In this document: in pieces, positions 8,414 through 17,370 of the stretch
Layout: each line of letters begins with the position of its first letter
Numbering within the stretch: the stretch's first letter is position 1
Source of the DNA: Planctomycetota bacterium
Lineage (GTDB): Bacteria; Planctomycetota; OFTM77
DNA length: 64,000 bases
Direction: 5' to 3'
Assembly: GCA_029260795.1 (NCBI GenBank)
Contig: JAJDCO010000149.1
Coordinates: 195,814-259,813, forward strand
Notes under the pieces: model-generated
The model's database searches: none
The model's input: only the letters and a program-made list of their open reading frames with translations
Told to the model about the DNA's origin: nothing
Translations under genes and position numbers: made by a program

Positions 8414-9646
8414 GTGGTCTCTTCACAGCGATTCGATTTCCCGAACGCATCGGGGCAGACACTCTCGGGTCGGCTCGAGCTCCCGGACGGTCCGCCGCGG
8501 GCGTTCGCGATCTTCGCGCACTGCTTCACCTGCTCCAAGAACATCGCGGCTGCTGGCCGCATTGGGCGCGCATTGGCGGCGCGAGGAATCGCCGTGCTGC
8601 GATTCGACTTCACGGGCTTGGGGAACAGCGAGGGGGATTTCGCGAACACGACCTTCTCCTCGAACATCGAGGACCTCGTCGCCGCGGCCGATCGCTTGCG
8701 AGAGGTGCATCGTGCTCCGACACTCCTCGTCGGGCATAGCCTCGGCGGCGCGGCCGTTCTGGCGGCGGCACCCCGTATCTCGGAGGTGAGAGCCATCGCG
8801 ACCCTCGCCGCGCCCAGTGACCTCGAGCATCTCGAGCACCTCTTGGGTGATGGGCTTGCCGATCTGAAACCAGACGAGGCCATCGAGGTGGTCTTGGGAG
8901 GTCAGCGCTTTCGAATCGGCGCTGGCTTCGTGGTCGACTTGAAACGGCACCCGCTGACCGAGTCCCTGCCCAACCTCGGTCGCGCTCTGCTGGTGTTCCA
9001 CTCCCCGACCGACGAGGTGGTGGGCATCGATCACGCTCGGCGGCTGTTCGAGGCGGCCCGGCACCCGAAGAGCTTCATCTCGCTCGAGGGCGCCGACCAT
9101 CTGCTGAGTCGACCCGAGGACTCGGACTACGTGGCGGCAACGCTCTCGGCTTGGGCGGGAAGATACCTACCGATCGAGCCGAGCTCGGAGCCGGCGCCAG
9201 CGGCTCCCGAAGAGGGCCGAGTGAGGGTGAGCAGTGCCGGGGGGCCATTTCGACAGGAGGTGTGGGCCGGTCGTCATGTCTGGATCGCCGATGAGCCGAA
9301 GCGAGTCGGTGGTGAGGATGCTGGCCCGACACCCTACGACCATCTACTCGCCGCCCTGGGAACCTGTACGTCCATGACGCTCGCCATGTACGCGCGGCAC
9401 AAGCAGTGGCCGCTCGAAGGCGTCACCGTCGAGCTCGAGCACGACCGAATCCACGTCGAGGACTGCGAGGACTGTGAGTCGAGCGACGGCCAGATCGACC
9501 GCATTCGTCGCGTGATCCAGATCCGCGGTGATCGGCTCGATGCCGAGCAGCGGCAGCGGCTGCTCGAGATCGCCGATCGTTGCCCGGTTCACCGGACGCT
9601 CACCAACGACATCCGGATCGAGACCGAGGTGGGGGAGATCGACTGA
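8414..9646 (+). CDS. Fused alpha/beta hydrolase - OsmC peroxidase
   Basis: 410 residues. The GTG at 8414 is the start: AGGAG lies 7 bases upstream, while the nearby ATG at 8412 is in another frame. Residues 1-250 are an alpha/beta hydrolase with nucleophile Ser109 (VGHSLGG) and probable Asp200 and His229. After a Pro/Glu/Ser linker, residues about 265-410 form an OsmC domain with both reactive cysteines, Cys318 (LGTCTSM) and Cys390 (DRCPVHRTL). OsmC proteins reduce organic hydroperoxides; the fused form is known in diverse bacteria and may detoxify ester or acyl peroxides, a specificity that is inferred. Confidence 0.9.
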   Translation: MVSSQRFDFPNASGQTLSGRLELPDGPPRAFAIFAHCFTCSKNIAAAGRIGRALAARGIAVLRFDFTGLGNSEGDFANTTFSSNIEDLVAAADRLREVHRAPTLLVGHSLGGAAVLAAAPRISEVRAIATLAAPSDLEHLEHLLGDGLADLKPDEAIEVVLGGQRFRIGAGFVVDLKRHPLTESLPNLGRALLVFHSPTDEVVGIDHARRLFEAARHPKSFISLEGADHLLSRPEDSDYVAATLSAWAGRYLPIEPSSEPAPAAPEEGRVRVSSAGGPFRQEVWAGRHVWIADEPKRVGGEDAGPTPYDHLLAALGTCTSMTLAMYARHKQWPLEGVTVELEHDRIHVEDCEDCESSDGQIDRIRRVIQIRGDRLDAEQRQRLLEIADRCPVHRTLTNDIRIETEVGEID

Positions 9647-9671
9647 AGACGAGCGCTTGCTTCACGGCGAG

Positions 9672-9723
9672 ACAGAGCCGCTGACGGCATTCGAGATCAA
9701 AACAGAGCCGCTGACGGCGTTCG
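9672..9723 (+). repeat. Tandem direct repeat, 22-bp unit
   Basis: A 22-base unit beginning ACAGAGCCGCTGACGGC occurs at 9672-9693 and again at 9702-9723, a period of 30 bases, with one mismatch. It lies just downstream of the hydrolase-OsmC gene in a 260-base gap between convergent genes. No coding role seen. Confidence 0.7.
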
Positions 9724-9840
9724 TCGCCTTGGCGAACGAGAGCGATGAGCAGCGGAGAGCCTCAAAACGATCGATCGAGTGAGGTGAGTCCGCGGTCAAA
9801 CGACGTCCACACGAACCAGTTCGAGGCGCGCGACCTCACA

Positions 9841-9863
9841 CCCGAATGAATTCGGGCCTCCGA
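9841..9863. repeat. REP-like palindromic repeat, copy 1
   Basis: The hairpin CCCGAATGAATTCGGG (9841-9856; 7-bp arms, 2-base loop) plus the next 7 bases forms a 23-base element. The same 23 bases occur exactly, in reverse orientation, at 61499-61521. Both copies are intergenic. Such short palindromes resemble REP elements. Confidence 0.7.
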
Positions 9864-9872
9864 GATTGAAGA

Positions 9873-9918
9873 GCCGGCTGACGGGACGAGCTTCGCGCCC
9901 GCGGTCACGTCAGCTGGC
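9873..9918 (-). terminator. Possible hairpin at the end of the DUF4287/DUF5655 gene
   Basis: GCCGGCTGACG (9873-9883) is the inverse of CGTCAGCTGGC (9908-9918) except for one position that could pair as G-U in RNA. The right arm contains the stop codon of the leftward gene ending at 9910. No T-run follows, so termination is only suggested. Confidence 0.3.
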
Positions 9919-10476
9919 TTCGTAGGCTTGCTTCAACCAACCGAGCAGCTCCTTGTCGACGTGCGCGACCTCGCTCAGGCGAACGCGGTGAGAGACCATC
10001 GCGTTGAAGGAGCCCGAGGCCTCCAGGCGCCCAGTCGGCTCGATGCCCTTGAGATTGATGCCGACATCGACGCGTGTCTTCGTCGACGGTTGAATCAGTC
10101 CAAACTGCTTCGCGCGGCGGAGGCTGACGTAGCTCTTCTTCGGCGATATCTCGACGTCCTGGCCGAACTTCGAGATGCCCTGGATCAAGGCGTCGTAGAT
10201 CGGCCGCAGGTCGGCCTTCGGTTCGGCGTACTGAGCTTCGACGAGGTCGTCGGTCGAGTCTGCCGAACCGGCATCGCTGGCGAGGGTCTTGTGGGCGATC
10301 AGGTTGGCGAAGCCATGAGTCAGGCCGTGCTCGCCCTTCAAGAACTTGACGAGGCCACCGTGCTTGGTCTCACCACACTTTTTGGTGATCTTCAGCCAAG
10401 CCTCGAGGGACTTCCCGGTCTTCTCAGGAAGGTTCGCGATCATCGTCTCGGCCATCTGCTCAGGGGACTGCGCCAT
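9910..10476 (-). CDS. DUF4287 and DUF5655 domain protein
   Basis: 188 residues from the ATG at 10476, with AGGAG 9 bases upstream. Residues 1-60 (MAQSPEQMAETMIANLPEKT, then K-T-G-K-S-L-E-A-W and HGLTHGFANLIAH) match DUF4287; residues about 80-188 (LRPIYDALIQGISKFGQDVEI, then SYVSLRRAKQFGLIQPS) match DUF5655, whose fold resembles the C-terminal part of some transport or nucleoid-associated proteins. The two domains are commonly fused in soil and marine bacteria; function is unknown. Convergent with the hydrolase-OsmC gene. Confidence 0.85.
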   Translation of the reverse strand: MAQSPEQMAETMIANLPEKTGKSLEAWLKITKKCGETKHGGLVKFLKGEHGLTHGFANLIAHKTLASDAGSADSTDDLVEAQYAEPKADLRPIYDALIQGISKFGQDVEISPKKSYVSLRRAKQFGLIQPSTKTRVDVGINLKGIEPTGRLEASGSFNAMVSHRVRLSEVAHVDKELLGWLKQAYEAS

Positions 10477-10949
10477 GAGTGCTCTCCTGGAAAACGCGGG
10501 GCGAAAGGAGCGATCGGGCCCGGTGGGGCGGGCGCGCCAGCATACCGTTCCGTTCCACGGCGAGCGGGCCTCTCTTTGAAGGAAATCGTGTGAGCGACCT
10601 GCCCGAGCCGAACGACGCGACCCAACGATCCGGTGCCGACCCCTTAGCCCGCATTTCTCACCAGCCATCGACTGCGGCGCCGAATCTACCCATGCCTGCT
10701 GCGTCCAGCTTCCTGCGCCGCCTCGACGACCTGCAGCGAGGTCGACTGCGGCGTGCTCGGTCGCTTTCCTTGCATCCACGGGCATCTTCGACGCCTCGCG
10801 ACGATGTCTGGTGAGAAACGCGGGTTAGCGGAGGGGCAGGCTCGGGAGTCGCGGCAAACCAGTGGATCGGCAGCGGTCGATTTGTCAGGCTTCTGTGCCG
10901 CCGAGAGGCGCTCGCGTCCCCACGCGCAACCGGTTGGAGAGGAGCTTCC
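10477..10949. other. Divergent gap with no convincing gene
   Basis: About 470 bases between the leftward DUF4287/DUF5655 gene and the rightward antiporter gene. Open frames cross it on both strands but lack ribosome sites and family features. It must hold the promoters of both genes; no clear -35/-10 pair was identified. Confidence 0.4.
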
Positions 10950-13151
10950 GTGTTCGATCGCATCCACCGTGGCCGGATGAGTCCCTTCGGGGCCTTGCTC
11001 ATCGGCCTGCTGATGTTCGTCAGCGCAGATCCCGCGCAGGCGGCTCGAGCGCTCGAGGCCTGGACGATCCAGGAGGTACCGAGCGAGCAGGAGACCGATC
11101 CGCCGCAACCTGTCCCCGAGGCGGAAGCCGAATCGGGGACCGAGCAAGAGGCGGTCGCGCCTCCCGATCCGGAAGGCACGGCCGTGCCCGTCACCGAGCC
11201 GGGCACCCAGGTCGAGGAGCCGGCGCCGACCGAAGAGCCCGTCGAGGACGCACAAGCGGCGCGCGAGCGACGAGCGCAAGTGGCGGCGGACAAGGTGGCG
11301 TCGAAGGCGCTCGAAGACCGGCAGTTCGAAGCCGCGAAGGATCGCTACGGTCTGGCGGTGCTGATCCCGGCCGGCTTGGCGATCTTGCTCGCGATCTTGA
11401 CGCGGCAGGTCGTCATCTCCCTCGCGCTCGGTGTCCTGGCCGGCGCCTACATGCTGGTCCCGCTCCTGAGCGTGCATCCCGACTATGCGAAGTACGCCGA
11501 AGCGGGCGGACCGGTCGTGGCGGGGTTCCGCCTGTTCGCCGAGGAGTACCTCTTCGGTGCCGTCCAAGATGGCGATCACCTGATGATCCTGCTGTTCACG
11601 CTCTCGATCGGCTTCATGATCGGCGTGATCGGTCGCAACGGCGGCACCCAGGGTCTGGTCAAGATCGTCGTCGGCGGCAAGCCGACCCGGCGCAAGGGCG
11701 CGGTCAGCACCTGGTTCGCGGGGTTGGTCGTTTTCTTCGACGACTACGCCAACACGATGATCGTCGGACCGACGATGCGCTCGGTCTTCGACAAGCTGAA
11801 GCTCTCGCGCGCCAAGCTGGCCTACATCGTCGACTCCACCGCAGCGCCCGTGTCGTCGATCGCCCTGATCGGCACCTGGGTCGGCGCGGAAGTCGGCTTT
11901 ATCAAAGACGGTTTTGAAGGGCTCGGGGACGACACACCCGAGTTCCTGCAGTCCGTGCAGCCGATGGACGCCTTCATCGCGAGCATCCCGTACCGCTACT
12001 ACCCAATCCTGGCTCTCGTGCTCGTCTTGATCATTGCCTGGACCGGGCGCGACTTCGGTCCGATGCGCAAGTCCGAGCAGCGCGCGTTCGACGATCAGCC
12101 GCCCGAGGATGGCGACGAGTTCCACAGCACCGAGGTCGGCTCGCAAGCATTCAAGGCACGGCCTCTTCTCGGCGTGTTGCCGATTCTCGTCTTGGTCTTC
12201 GGTGCCCTGGCCGTGCTCTGGGTGACGGGCACGGAGGCCTTGCCCGGTGCCGACGCCGATGCGCGCGAGGCAGCCGAGCAGGCCGTCTACGAGAAGCAGC
12301 TCGCCGACCCGGACATCTCGGAGGAGAGGCTCGAAGCGATTCGGCAACGGTATCTGCCCCCCGAGGAGCGCACGACCTGGGAGTTCATCACGTCGGTGAT
12401 CAGCAGCTCCAACTCTTACTTGTCCATCTTCTACGGCGCCATTCTCTCGGCCGTGATCGCGGTCATCCTCACGCTTCTCTGGCGCGCCGCCAAGATGCGC
12501 GAGGTCGGCGAAGCGGCGGTGCAGGGCATGTCGCACATGTTCCCCGCGCTCGTGATCCTGGTCTTCGCGTGGTGCCTCTCGGCGATCTCGACCGACCTCG
12601 CGCTCGGGAGGATCGTGGGCGAGGAGCTCAACAAGGGTTGGTTCGATCCGGTCTTCCTGCCTCTGGCCGTCTTCATCTGCTCGGCCGTGATCTCGTTCGC
12701 CAGTGGGTCGTCCTGGACCACGATGGGCATCCTCTGCCCGATGACGGTCCAGATCGCGGCGCGGTTGGGAACGGGCGCCGAGTTCGAGACCGCCGGTCAT
12801 TCGCTCGAGTACTTCTACGCCTCGGTCGGCAGCGTCCTCGCCGGCGCGATCTTCGGTGACCACTGCTCCCCGATCAGCGACACGACCGTGCTGTCGTCGG
12901 TGTCGGCGGGCGTCTCCCACGAGGAGCACGTCTGGACGCAGATGCCGTACGCGATCTTGACGGCCGTGGTCGCGATGGGGATCGGCGACGTGGCCTGCCG
13001 CTACTACGATCAGCCGTGGTACGTCGGCCTGCCCGTCGGTGCGGTGGTGCTGCTCGTCTTCATGCTCATGTTCGGTCGCAAGCCGAAGGACAACGGTCCG
13101 AGGCCGGTGCCTGTCCCGGATGAAGCCACCGTCCTCGATACGCAGGTTTGA
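10950..13151 (+). CDS. NhaC-family Na+/H+ antiporter with secreted acidic N-terminal extension
   Basis: 733 residues from a GTG at 10950 (GAGAGGAG 6 bases upstream). Residues 1-31 look like a signal peptide ending A-D-P-A-Q-A. Residues about 45-125 are a Pro/Glu-rich low-complexity stretch, an unusual extension. From about residue 130 there are 10-12 membrane segments of the NhaC/Na+-H+ antiporter type, with the conserved FFDDYANTMIVGP loop, VDSTAAPVSSIALIGTWVG, and ASGSSWTTMGILCPM and GDHCSPISDTTVLSS motifs. A charged cytoplasmic or periplasmic insertion lies near residues 430-470. Role: exchange of sodium, or a solute with sodium, for protons at the inner membrane; the exact substrate is not readable. 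Confidence 0.85.
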   Translation: MFDRIHRGRMSPFGALLIGLLMFVSADPAQAARALEAWTIQEVPSEQETDPPQPVPEAEAESGTEQEAVAPPDPEGTAVPVTEPGTQVEEPAPTEEPVEDAQAARERRAQVAADKVASKALEDRQFEAAKDRYGLAVLIPAGLAILLAILTRQVVISLALGVLAGAYMLVPLLSVHPDYAKYAEAGGPVVAGFRLFAEEYLFGAVQDGDHLMILLFTLSIGFMIGVIGRNGGTQGLVKIVVGGKPTRRKGAVSTWFAGLVVFFDDYANTMIVGPTMRSVFDKLKLSRAKLAYIVDSTAAPVSSIALIGTWVGAEVGFIKDGFEGLGDDTPEFLQSVQPMDAFIASIPYRYYPILALVLVLIIAWTGRDFGPMRKSEQRAFDDQPPEDGDEFHSTEVGSQAFKARPLLGVLPILVLVFGALAVLWVTGTEALPGADADAREAAEQAVYEKQLADPDISEERLEAIRQRYLPPEERTTWEFITSVISSSNSYLSIFYGAILSAVIAVILTLLWRAAKMREVGEAAVQGMSHMFPALVILVFAWCLSAISTDLALGRIVGEELNKGWFDPVFLPLAVFICSAVISFASGSSWTTMGILCPMTVQIAARLGTGAEFETAGHSLEYFYASVGSVLAGAIFGDHCSPISDTTVLSSVSAGVSHEEHVWTQMPYAILTAVVAMGIGDVACRYYDQPWYVGLPVGAVVLLVFMLMFGRKPKDNGPRPVPVPDEATVLDTQV

Positions 13152-13228
13152 CGTTTTGAAGCTACTGCCCCGCGCCTGCCTCCAAGTGGCGCGGGGCGAC
13201 TTGCCCTCTCCATCGCTCCGGGGTCGAA

Positions 13229-14557
13229 GTGTCTCAGTCTGACGATCGCGCCTTGCGTCGCCTCGGGTGGAAGCTTTACGGCCCGTCGATTCTGGTGACT
13301 CTGACGGCCTTCGTCGTCGCCTACCAGTTCGTCCGCCCGGCGCCGCCCGACCGTCTGGTGATCGCCACTGGATCCCCGAGCGGCGCCTACTTCGCCTTGG
13401 CGCGCCAGCTCGCGGCCACCTGTGCCCGCGAAGGCTTCGATCTCGAGATCCGCGAGACGAGTGGCTCGGTCGAGAATCTCGAGCTCCTCGAGACCGGACA
13501 GGTCGATGCGGGCTTCCTGCAGAGCGGTGTCGCGACCGAGCTGCCGACGACGAAGCTGAAGGGGCTCGCCAGCCTCTATTTCGAACCCTTCTGGGTGTTC
13601 GTGAGGCCGAATCATCCGGCCGAGTTCCTGAGCGACTTCGCCCAGGGCCGGATCGGGATTGGTCCGAATGGCAGCGGCACCCAGATCGTCGCGCGTCGGC
13701 TCTTGGAGGAGAACGGCGTCGATGGCGAGAGTGCGACGCTCGAAGCGCTGGCCGAACGGGACGCGGCCGATGCGCTCCGGCGAGGTGAGCTCGACGCCGC
13801 GCTCTTCGTGGCCGGAATCCGCTCACCGGTCATCGACGGTCTCCTGCGCTCGCCGGGCGTGCGGCTGTTGAGCCTCGAGCGCGCCGATGCCTACGAGCGA
13901 CGCTATCGCTACCTCTCACGCGTCGAGCTACCGCAGGGCGTGATCGATCTCGAGAACGACCTGCCGCCGGAAGACAAGGAGCTGCTCGCGACCGCCGCTC
14001 TCCTGGTCGGTCACGAGGATCTCCACCCGGCTTTGGTCACGCTCTTGATGATGGCGTCGCGGGAAGCCGTGGAGAAGGGCGGCTTGCTCGAGGAGCGGGG
14101 GCAGTTTCCGTCCTCGCGGTTCCTCGATGTCCCGCAGTTCGAGGAGGCTGAGCGCTTCCTGCGCGATGGCCCTTCGTTCCTGCTGCGCTACCTGCCGTTT
14201 TGGGCCGCCGATCTCCTCGATCGCCTCAAGGTGATGCTTCTCCCCTTGCTGACGATTCTGTTTCCGCTCGCCAAGATCCTACCGCCGATGTACCGCTGGC
14301 GAATTCGACGCCGCGTCTATCGCTGGTACGACGACCTCCGCGGTGTCGACTTGGTGTTGGCGCGCGCGAAAACCGCCGCCGAGCTCGAGCCATGTTTGGC
14401 CAGCCTCGAGAAGATCGAGGACGAGATCCTGCAAGTCGAGGTGCCCCCGTCCTACGGCGATGAGCTCTTCGACTTTCGACTGCATCTCCGACATGTGAAG
14501 ACTCGTCTGCGCGAGAAGAAGAAGCGCCTGGCCAGTGAGGAGCCTCGCCATGTCTGA
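13229..14557 (+). CDS. TAXI-family TRAP-type solute-binding protein, membrane anchored
   Basis: 442 residues from a GTG at 13229. One membrane segment (about residues 18-36) is followed by the TAXI core: LVIATGSPSGAYFALARQLA, GSVENLELLETGQVDAGFLQ, and RIGIGPNGSGTQIVARRLL. A second hydrophobic stretch (LLDRLKVMLLPLLTILFPLA) and a basic, helical tail follow. Classical TAXI proteins bind small carboxylates and hand them to a TRAP permease; none is encoded nearby, so this doubly anchored form may be a sensor or partner with a distant permease (inference). The last 8 bases overlap the methyltransferase gene. Confidence 0.8.
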   Translation: MSQSDDRALRRLGWKLYGPSILVTLTAFVVAYQFVRPAPPDRLVIATGSPSGAYFALARQLAATCAREGFDLEIRETSGSVENLELLETGQVDAGFLQSGVATELPTTKLKGLASLYFEPFWVFVRPNHPAEFLSDFAQGRIGIGPNGSGTQIVARRLLEENGVDGESATLEALAERDAADALRRGELDAALFVAGIRSPVIDGLLRSPGVRLLSLERADAYERRYRYLSRVELPQGVIDLENDLPPEDKELLATAALLVGHEDLHPALVTLLMMASREAVEKGGLLEERGQFPSSRFLDVPQFEEAERFLRDGPSFLLRYLPFWAADLLDRLKVMLLPLLTILFPLAKILPPMYRWRIRRRVYRWYDDLRGVDLVLARAKTAAELEPCLASLEKIEDEILQVEVPPSYGDELFDFRLHLRHVKTRLREKKKRLASEEPRHV

Positions 14558-15323
14558 TGTCGACTTCGGACGCACGGCCCGCGACTACCGTCGTCATCGC
14601 CCCGGGTTTCCGGAGTCGCTTCTGGAGCGAGTGGGGGAGCGCCGACCCATCGCCGCCGGGCAAGACGTGCTCGATCTGGCGACGGGCACGGGAACGCTCG
14701 GGAGGCTCTTCGCTCAGCGCGGCGCGCGAGTGGTCGGTCTCGATCGCGCTGCGTCGCTGATCGAACAAGCGAAGGTCATCGATGCCGAGCTCGGCACGGA
14801 CGCGACACGGTACGTGGTCGCGACAGCGGAAGCGACCGGGCTGGAGACGGGCGCCTTCGACTGGGTGGCGGCCGGGCAGTGCTGGCACTGGTTCGAGCGC
14901 GCGCCGACGGCTGCCGAAGCGCTTCGCTTGCTGAAGCCGGGAGGCCACCTCCTCATCGCGCACTTCGACTGGCTGCCGCTGCCGGGCAATGTCGTTACGG
15001 CCACCGAGAATCTCATTCGGTCCTTCAATCCGAGCTGGGCCATGCACGGAGGCACCGGGATCTACCCCGACTGGCCCCTCGAGGTGCGCGCCGCGGGATT
15101 CGAGGATCTGGAGATCCTGACCTACGACGTCGATCAACCGTTTCGCCCCGAGGACTGGCGAGGACGCATTCGCGCCAGCGCCGGCGTCGGCGCGAGCCTC
15201 TCCGAGGATCGTGTCCAGGAGTTCGACACTGAGCTCGCCGCGCTGCTCGCCCGCGAATTCCCCGACGACCCCCTTCAGGTCCCGCACCGAGTGTTTGCCC
15301 TGACCGCTCGCGCAGCGAAGTGA
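14550..15323 (+). CDS. Class I SAM-dependent methyltransferase
   Basis: 257 residues from the ATG at 14550; AGGAG lies 8 bases upstream, and the start overlaps the TAXI gene by 8 bases. Motif I is VLDLATGTGTLGRLF, with the acidic residue of motif II in VVGLDRAASLIEQA and post-motif AFDWVAAGQCWHWFE. This layout, with the W-H-W segment, matches the UbiE/Methyltransf_11-like proteins related to yeast trans-aconitate methyltransferase. Substrate unknown. Coupling with the TAXI protein suggests co-expression but does not define a pathway. Confidence 0.85.
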   Translation: MSDVDFGRTARDYRRHRPGFPESLLERVGERRPIAAGQDVLDLATGTGTLGRLFAQRGARVVGLDRAASLIEQAKVIDAELGTDATRYVVATAEATGLETGAFDWVAAGQCWHWFERAPTAAEALRLLKPGGHLLIAHFDWLPLPGNVVTATENLIRSFNPSWAMHGGTGIYPDWPLEVRAAGFEDLEILTYDVDQPFRPEDWRGRIRASAGVGASLSEDRVQEFDTELAALLAREFPDDPLQVPHRVFALTARAAK

Positions 15324-15419
15324 GTCACGGAGCTACCCAAGGCGCGCTGAACCCCAAGGACCGGGAGCGCGTCCGCGGAGCTGCCCGTCGAGGACGATCG
15401 AGCCGACCAGTGCTCCCGA

Positions 15420-15438
15420 AGGCAGCGGAGCTGACGCC
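15420..15438 (-). repeat. Intergenic repeat GGCGTCAGCTCCGCTGCCT, copy 1
   Basis: A 19-base sequence, on the reverse strand here, recurs exactly at 38749-38767 in the opposite orientation. Related, less exact copies lie at 21530-21547 and near 53372-53389. Just upstream, GGAGCGCGTCCGCG (15364-15377) resembles the second repeat family, CGCGGACGCACTCCGG, seen at 21.4-21.7 and 53.4 kb. Confidence 0.65.
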
Positions 15439-15463
15439 CGACGCCCACCGAAAAGAGCGCCCC

Positions 15464-15853
15464 TCAATCCAACGCCCACGAAACGATCATCGGGTCGTTC
15501 GCTCGGCCTCGATCGATCACCACCCGCATCCAAGGGCGAGCACCCTGCACGCGCCAGCCGGAATGCTCGAAGCTTCGGAAGCGCACCGGAAACGCCTCGA
15601 ATCGTTCCTGCACCTCACCCGCATCCGGCTCGCCGTTGCCATTGGCATCCTCGAACGCGATGACCAACAAGTGTCGAACATCCGACTCTTCGGCCGTCGC
15701 CACGACCCCGACATGATCCAGCAGTGTGGTGTTCCCGTCGCGGCGCGCGTTCGGACTCGACTCAATGCGCAGCGACTCGTCCTCAAATCGAACGACACGC
15801 GGTGGCGCCGAACACGCTGCCAGCAGGCACGCCAGGAACACCCACGCCCTCAT
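15464..15853 (-). CDS. Small lipoprotein
   Basis: 129 residues. The signal peptide ends in lipobox LAAC (Cys14). The mature part contains AFEDANGNGEPDAGE, an Asp/Asn/Gly-rich loop like those that bind calcium in dockerin and EF-hand-like secreted proteins, though only one loop is present. GAGGGA precedes the ATG at 15853, which overlaps the stop of the DUF2891 gene by four bases (ATGA), so the two are co-translated. Family not recognised. Confidence 0.7.
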   Translation of the reverse strand: MRAWVFLACLLAACSAPPRVVRFEDESLRIESSPNARRDGNTTLLDHVGVVATAEESDVRHLLVIAFEDANGNGEPDAGEVQERFEAFPVRFRSFEHSGWRVQGARPWMRVVIDRGRANDPMIVSWALD

Positions 15854-16938
15854 TCGATCCCTCGCCGCGTCACCAAGTAGACGGCGAAGCTCCCGAGCCA
15901 GTGACCGCCCTCGTAATGCTCGCCCGTCACCGCCGCCAACCCGCTGGCCCGATGGCTCGCTGCCGCGGCTCGCAGGCTAGGCAGTCGAGCGTCTTCGGCC
16001 GGCAACCCCGACACGATCCCGTCGAGCATCCAGGCGCGGGCGAGGTTGAGGCCATCCAGATGAGCGAGCTTGCCGTCGGTCTTGTCGGTGACGACGGCGG
16101 GTGTCAGCCAGTTGGCCCTGGCCTCGTCGAGCTGAGGCAAGAATCGTGAGAGCCAGGCGGCAAAGTCCTGCTTCGCGAGGACGCGTCGCATGAGATCGGC
16201 CTCAGCCAGCACGGGCGAGAGGAAATCCTGCCCACTCGGCTCGTAGGCGAGGGGAGCATCGCGATCGCCGAGGTAGAACTCTCTCGACTTGCGAACAACG
16301 AGCTCCTCCACATCGGTGCGCCCCCGGCTGCGAGCCCAGTCCAGAACCAGCCCAAACGCAAACGCGGTTTGACTGTGCTCGCCGGTGCGAATCGGATGCG
16401 ACAGCTTCGGCAGCCAGGTGAGAAACCTCTCCGCGGCGATCGTCTCGAGCGGCTCGATCGCTTGCGCCCAGGCTCGCGCTTCGTCGTCGGTCCACTCGTG
16501 GAGCTCGGCGCTGAGCTGGAGGAGCCAGGCGAGGCCGTAAGGCCGCTCGAAGGTGCCGCGACCCGGCGCTTCGAGGTAGGTGACCTCCTTGGCGATCTTG
16601 TCCGGCCTCAGACTCTCGGCCAGCGCCGCCTTCGCTTCGGCCGCGAAGGCGGCCTTCGGGAACCGGCGCGCCAGCCGAGCGAGGAGCCAGTGCCCGTGCA
16701 CCGACGAGTGCCAGTCGTAGCAGCCGTAGAAGGCCGGTGTCAGCTCCCGGGGCGGGCGCGCATCCTCGTCGGATTGGAGAACGTGCGCGATCTTGTTGGG
16801 GAACTCGCGATGCACGCATTCGAGCGCCAGACGCGCGAAGCGCGCCGCGACCTCGGCATCGAAGGCGTCGTCTTGGGCCGTCGTCATCGCACCCCCGAGG
16901 ATCGTGCTCAGGATCAGAGTGGTCGTCGAAATCAGCAT
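15850..16938 (-). CDS. DUF2891-domain exported protein
   Basis: 362 residues from the ATG at 16938, which has GGGGAG 6 bases upstream; the open frame continues upstream without a better start. A signal peptide (LISTTTLILSTILGGAMTTA) precedes the DUF2891 domain, seen in FYGCYDWHSSVHGHWLLARL, then ERPYGLAWLLQL, HSQTAFAFGLVLDW and SPVLAEADLMRRVL. The repeated helical pattern suggests an alpha-toroid like those of glycan-processing enzymes. DUF2891 proteins have no assigned reaction. It forms an operon with the small lipoprotein downstream. Confidence 0.85.
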   Translation of the reverse strand: MLISTTTLILSTILGGAMTTAQDDAFDAEVAARFARLALECVHREFPNKIAHVLQSDEDARPPRELTPAFYGCYDWHSSVHGHWLLARLARRFPKAAFAAEAKAALAESLRPDKIAKEVTYLEAPGRGTFERPYGLAWLLQLSAELHEWTDDEARAWAQAIEPLETIAAERFLTWLPKLSHPIRTGEHSQTAFAFGLVLDWARSRGRTDVEELVVRKSREFYLGDRDAPLAYEPSGQDFLSPVLAEADLMRRVLAKQDFAAWLSRFLPQLDEARANWLTPAVVTDKTDGKLAHLDGLNLARAWMLDGIVSGLPAEDARLPSLRAAAASHRASGLAAVTGEHYEGGHWLGSFAVYLVTRRGIE

Positions 16939-17139
16939 GAAGCTCCCCGGATCAGCACCCATTGTCGAGTCGCACGCCGCGGCTTCGCCAATTGTGGCGA
17001 TCGAGCCGCGTGACGTCGATCGTGTCCGTGAGGAATTCGAGCTTCTGCGGGAAAAGACTGCGGATGCGAGAGCTCGATCATGTTTCGGCGAGTGAGGGGA
17101 AGCTCCAGAAACCTCGATCCGGCCGGAGGTGCGATCTCG

Positions 17140-17343
17140 ATGTCCGAGCCCCGAGTCCAGAGAAGAAGACTCTCGGCGACCGCCGCGATCGGCGCGACCG
17201 GCGTGGTGTGCCTCGTCATCGCCACGATCGCGCTTGCCCAGCATCTCCGTTGGAAGACGATCTCCGTCGACAAGCAAGTCACCCTCATGGACTGCTGGAG
17301 ACGCAGCATGGATACGAAGCCGCTGAAGTGTCGGAGGCGCTGA
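17140..17343 (+). CDS. Hypothetical small membrane protein
   Basis: 67 residues. The ATG at 17140 has GGAGGT 8 bases upstream, which is the main support. A basic N-terminus (PRVQRRRLSA) is followed by one strong membrane segment (GATGVVCLVIATIALAQHL) and a short basic tail with two cysteines. It resembles no family I know. It is divergent from the DUF2891 gene and lies 150 bases before the cytochrome-domain gene. Confidence 0.5.
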   Translation: MSEPRVQRRRLSATAAIGATGVVCLVIATIALAQHLRWKTISVDKQVTLMDCWRRSMDTKPLKCRRR

Positions 17344-17349
17344 TCGCGA

Positions 17350-17370
17350 GTCTTCCCTGGGAACGCGGGC
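17350..17370 (+). repeat. Short GC-rich intergenic repeat (CTTCCCTGGGA family)
   Basis: A 21-base element reading GTCTTCCCTGGGA then ACGCGGGC, just after the small membrane protein gene. Near-identical starts (GTCTTCCCTGGGA-N-CGCGGGC) occur at 53331-53351 and 53465-53485, where they continue into a palindrome. Confidence 0.55.

Noticed and set aside
10686-13826. A 1046-codon open frame on the minus strand
   Set aside because: Antisense to the NhaC antiporter and TAXI genes; Arg/Asp/His-rich translation with no family features.
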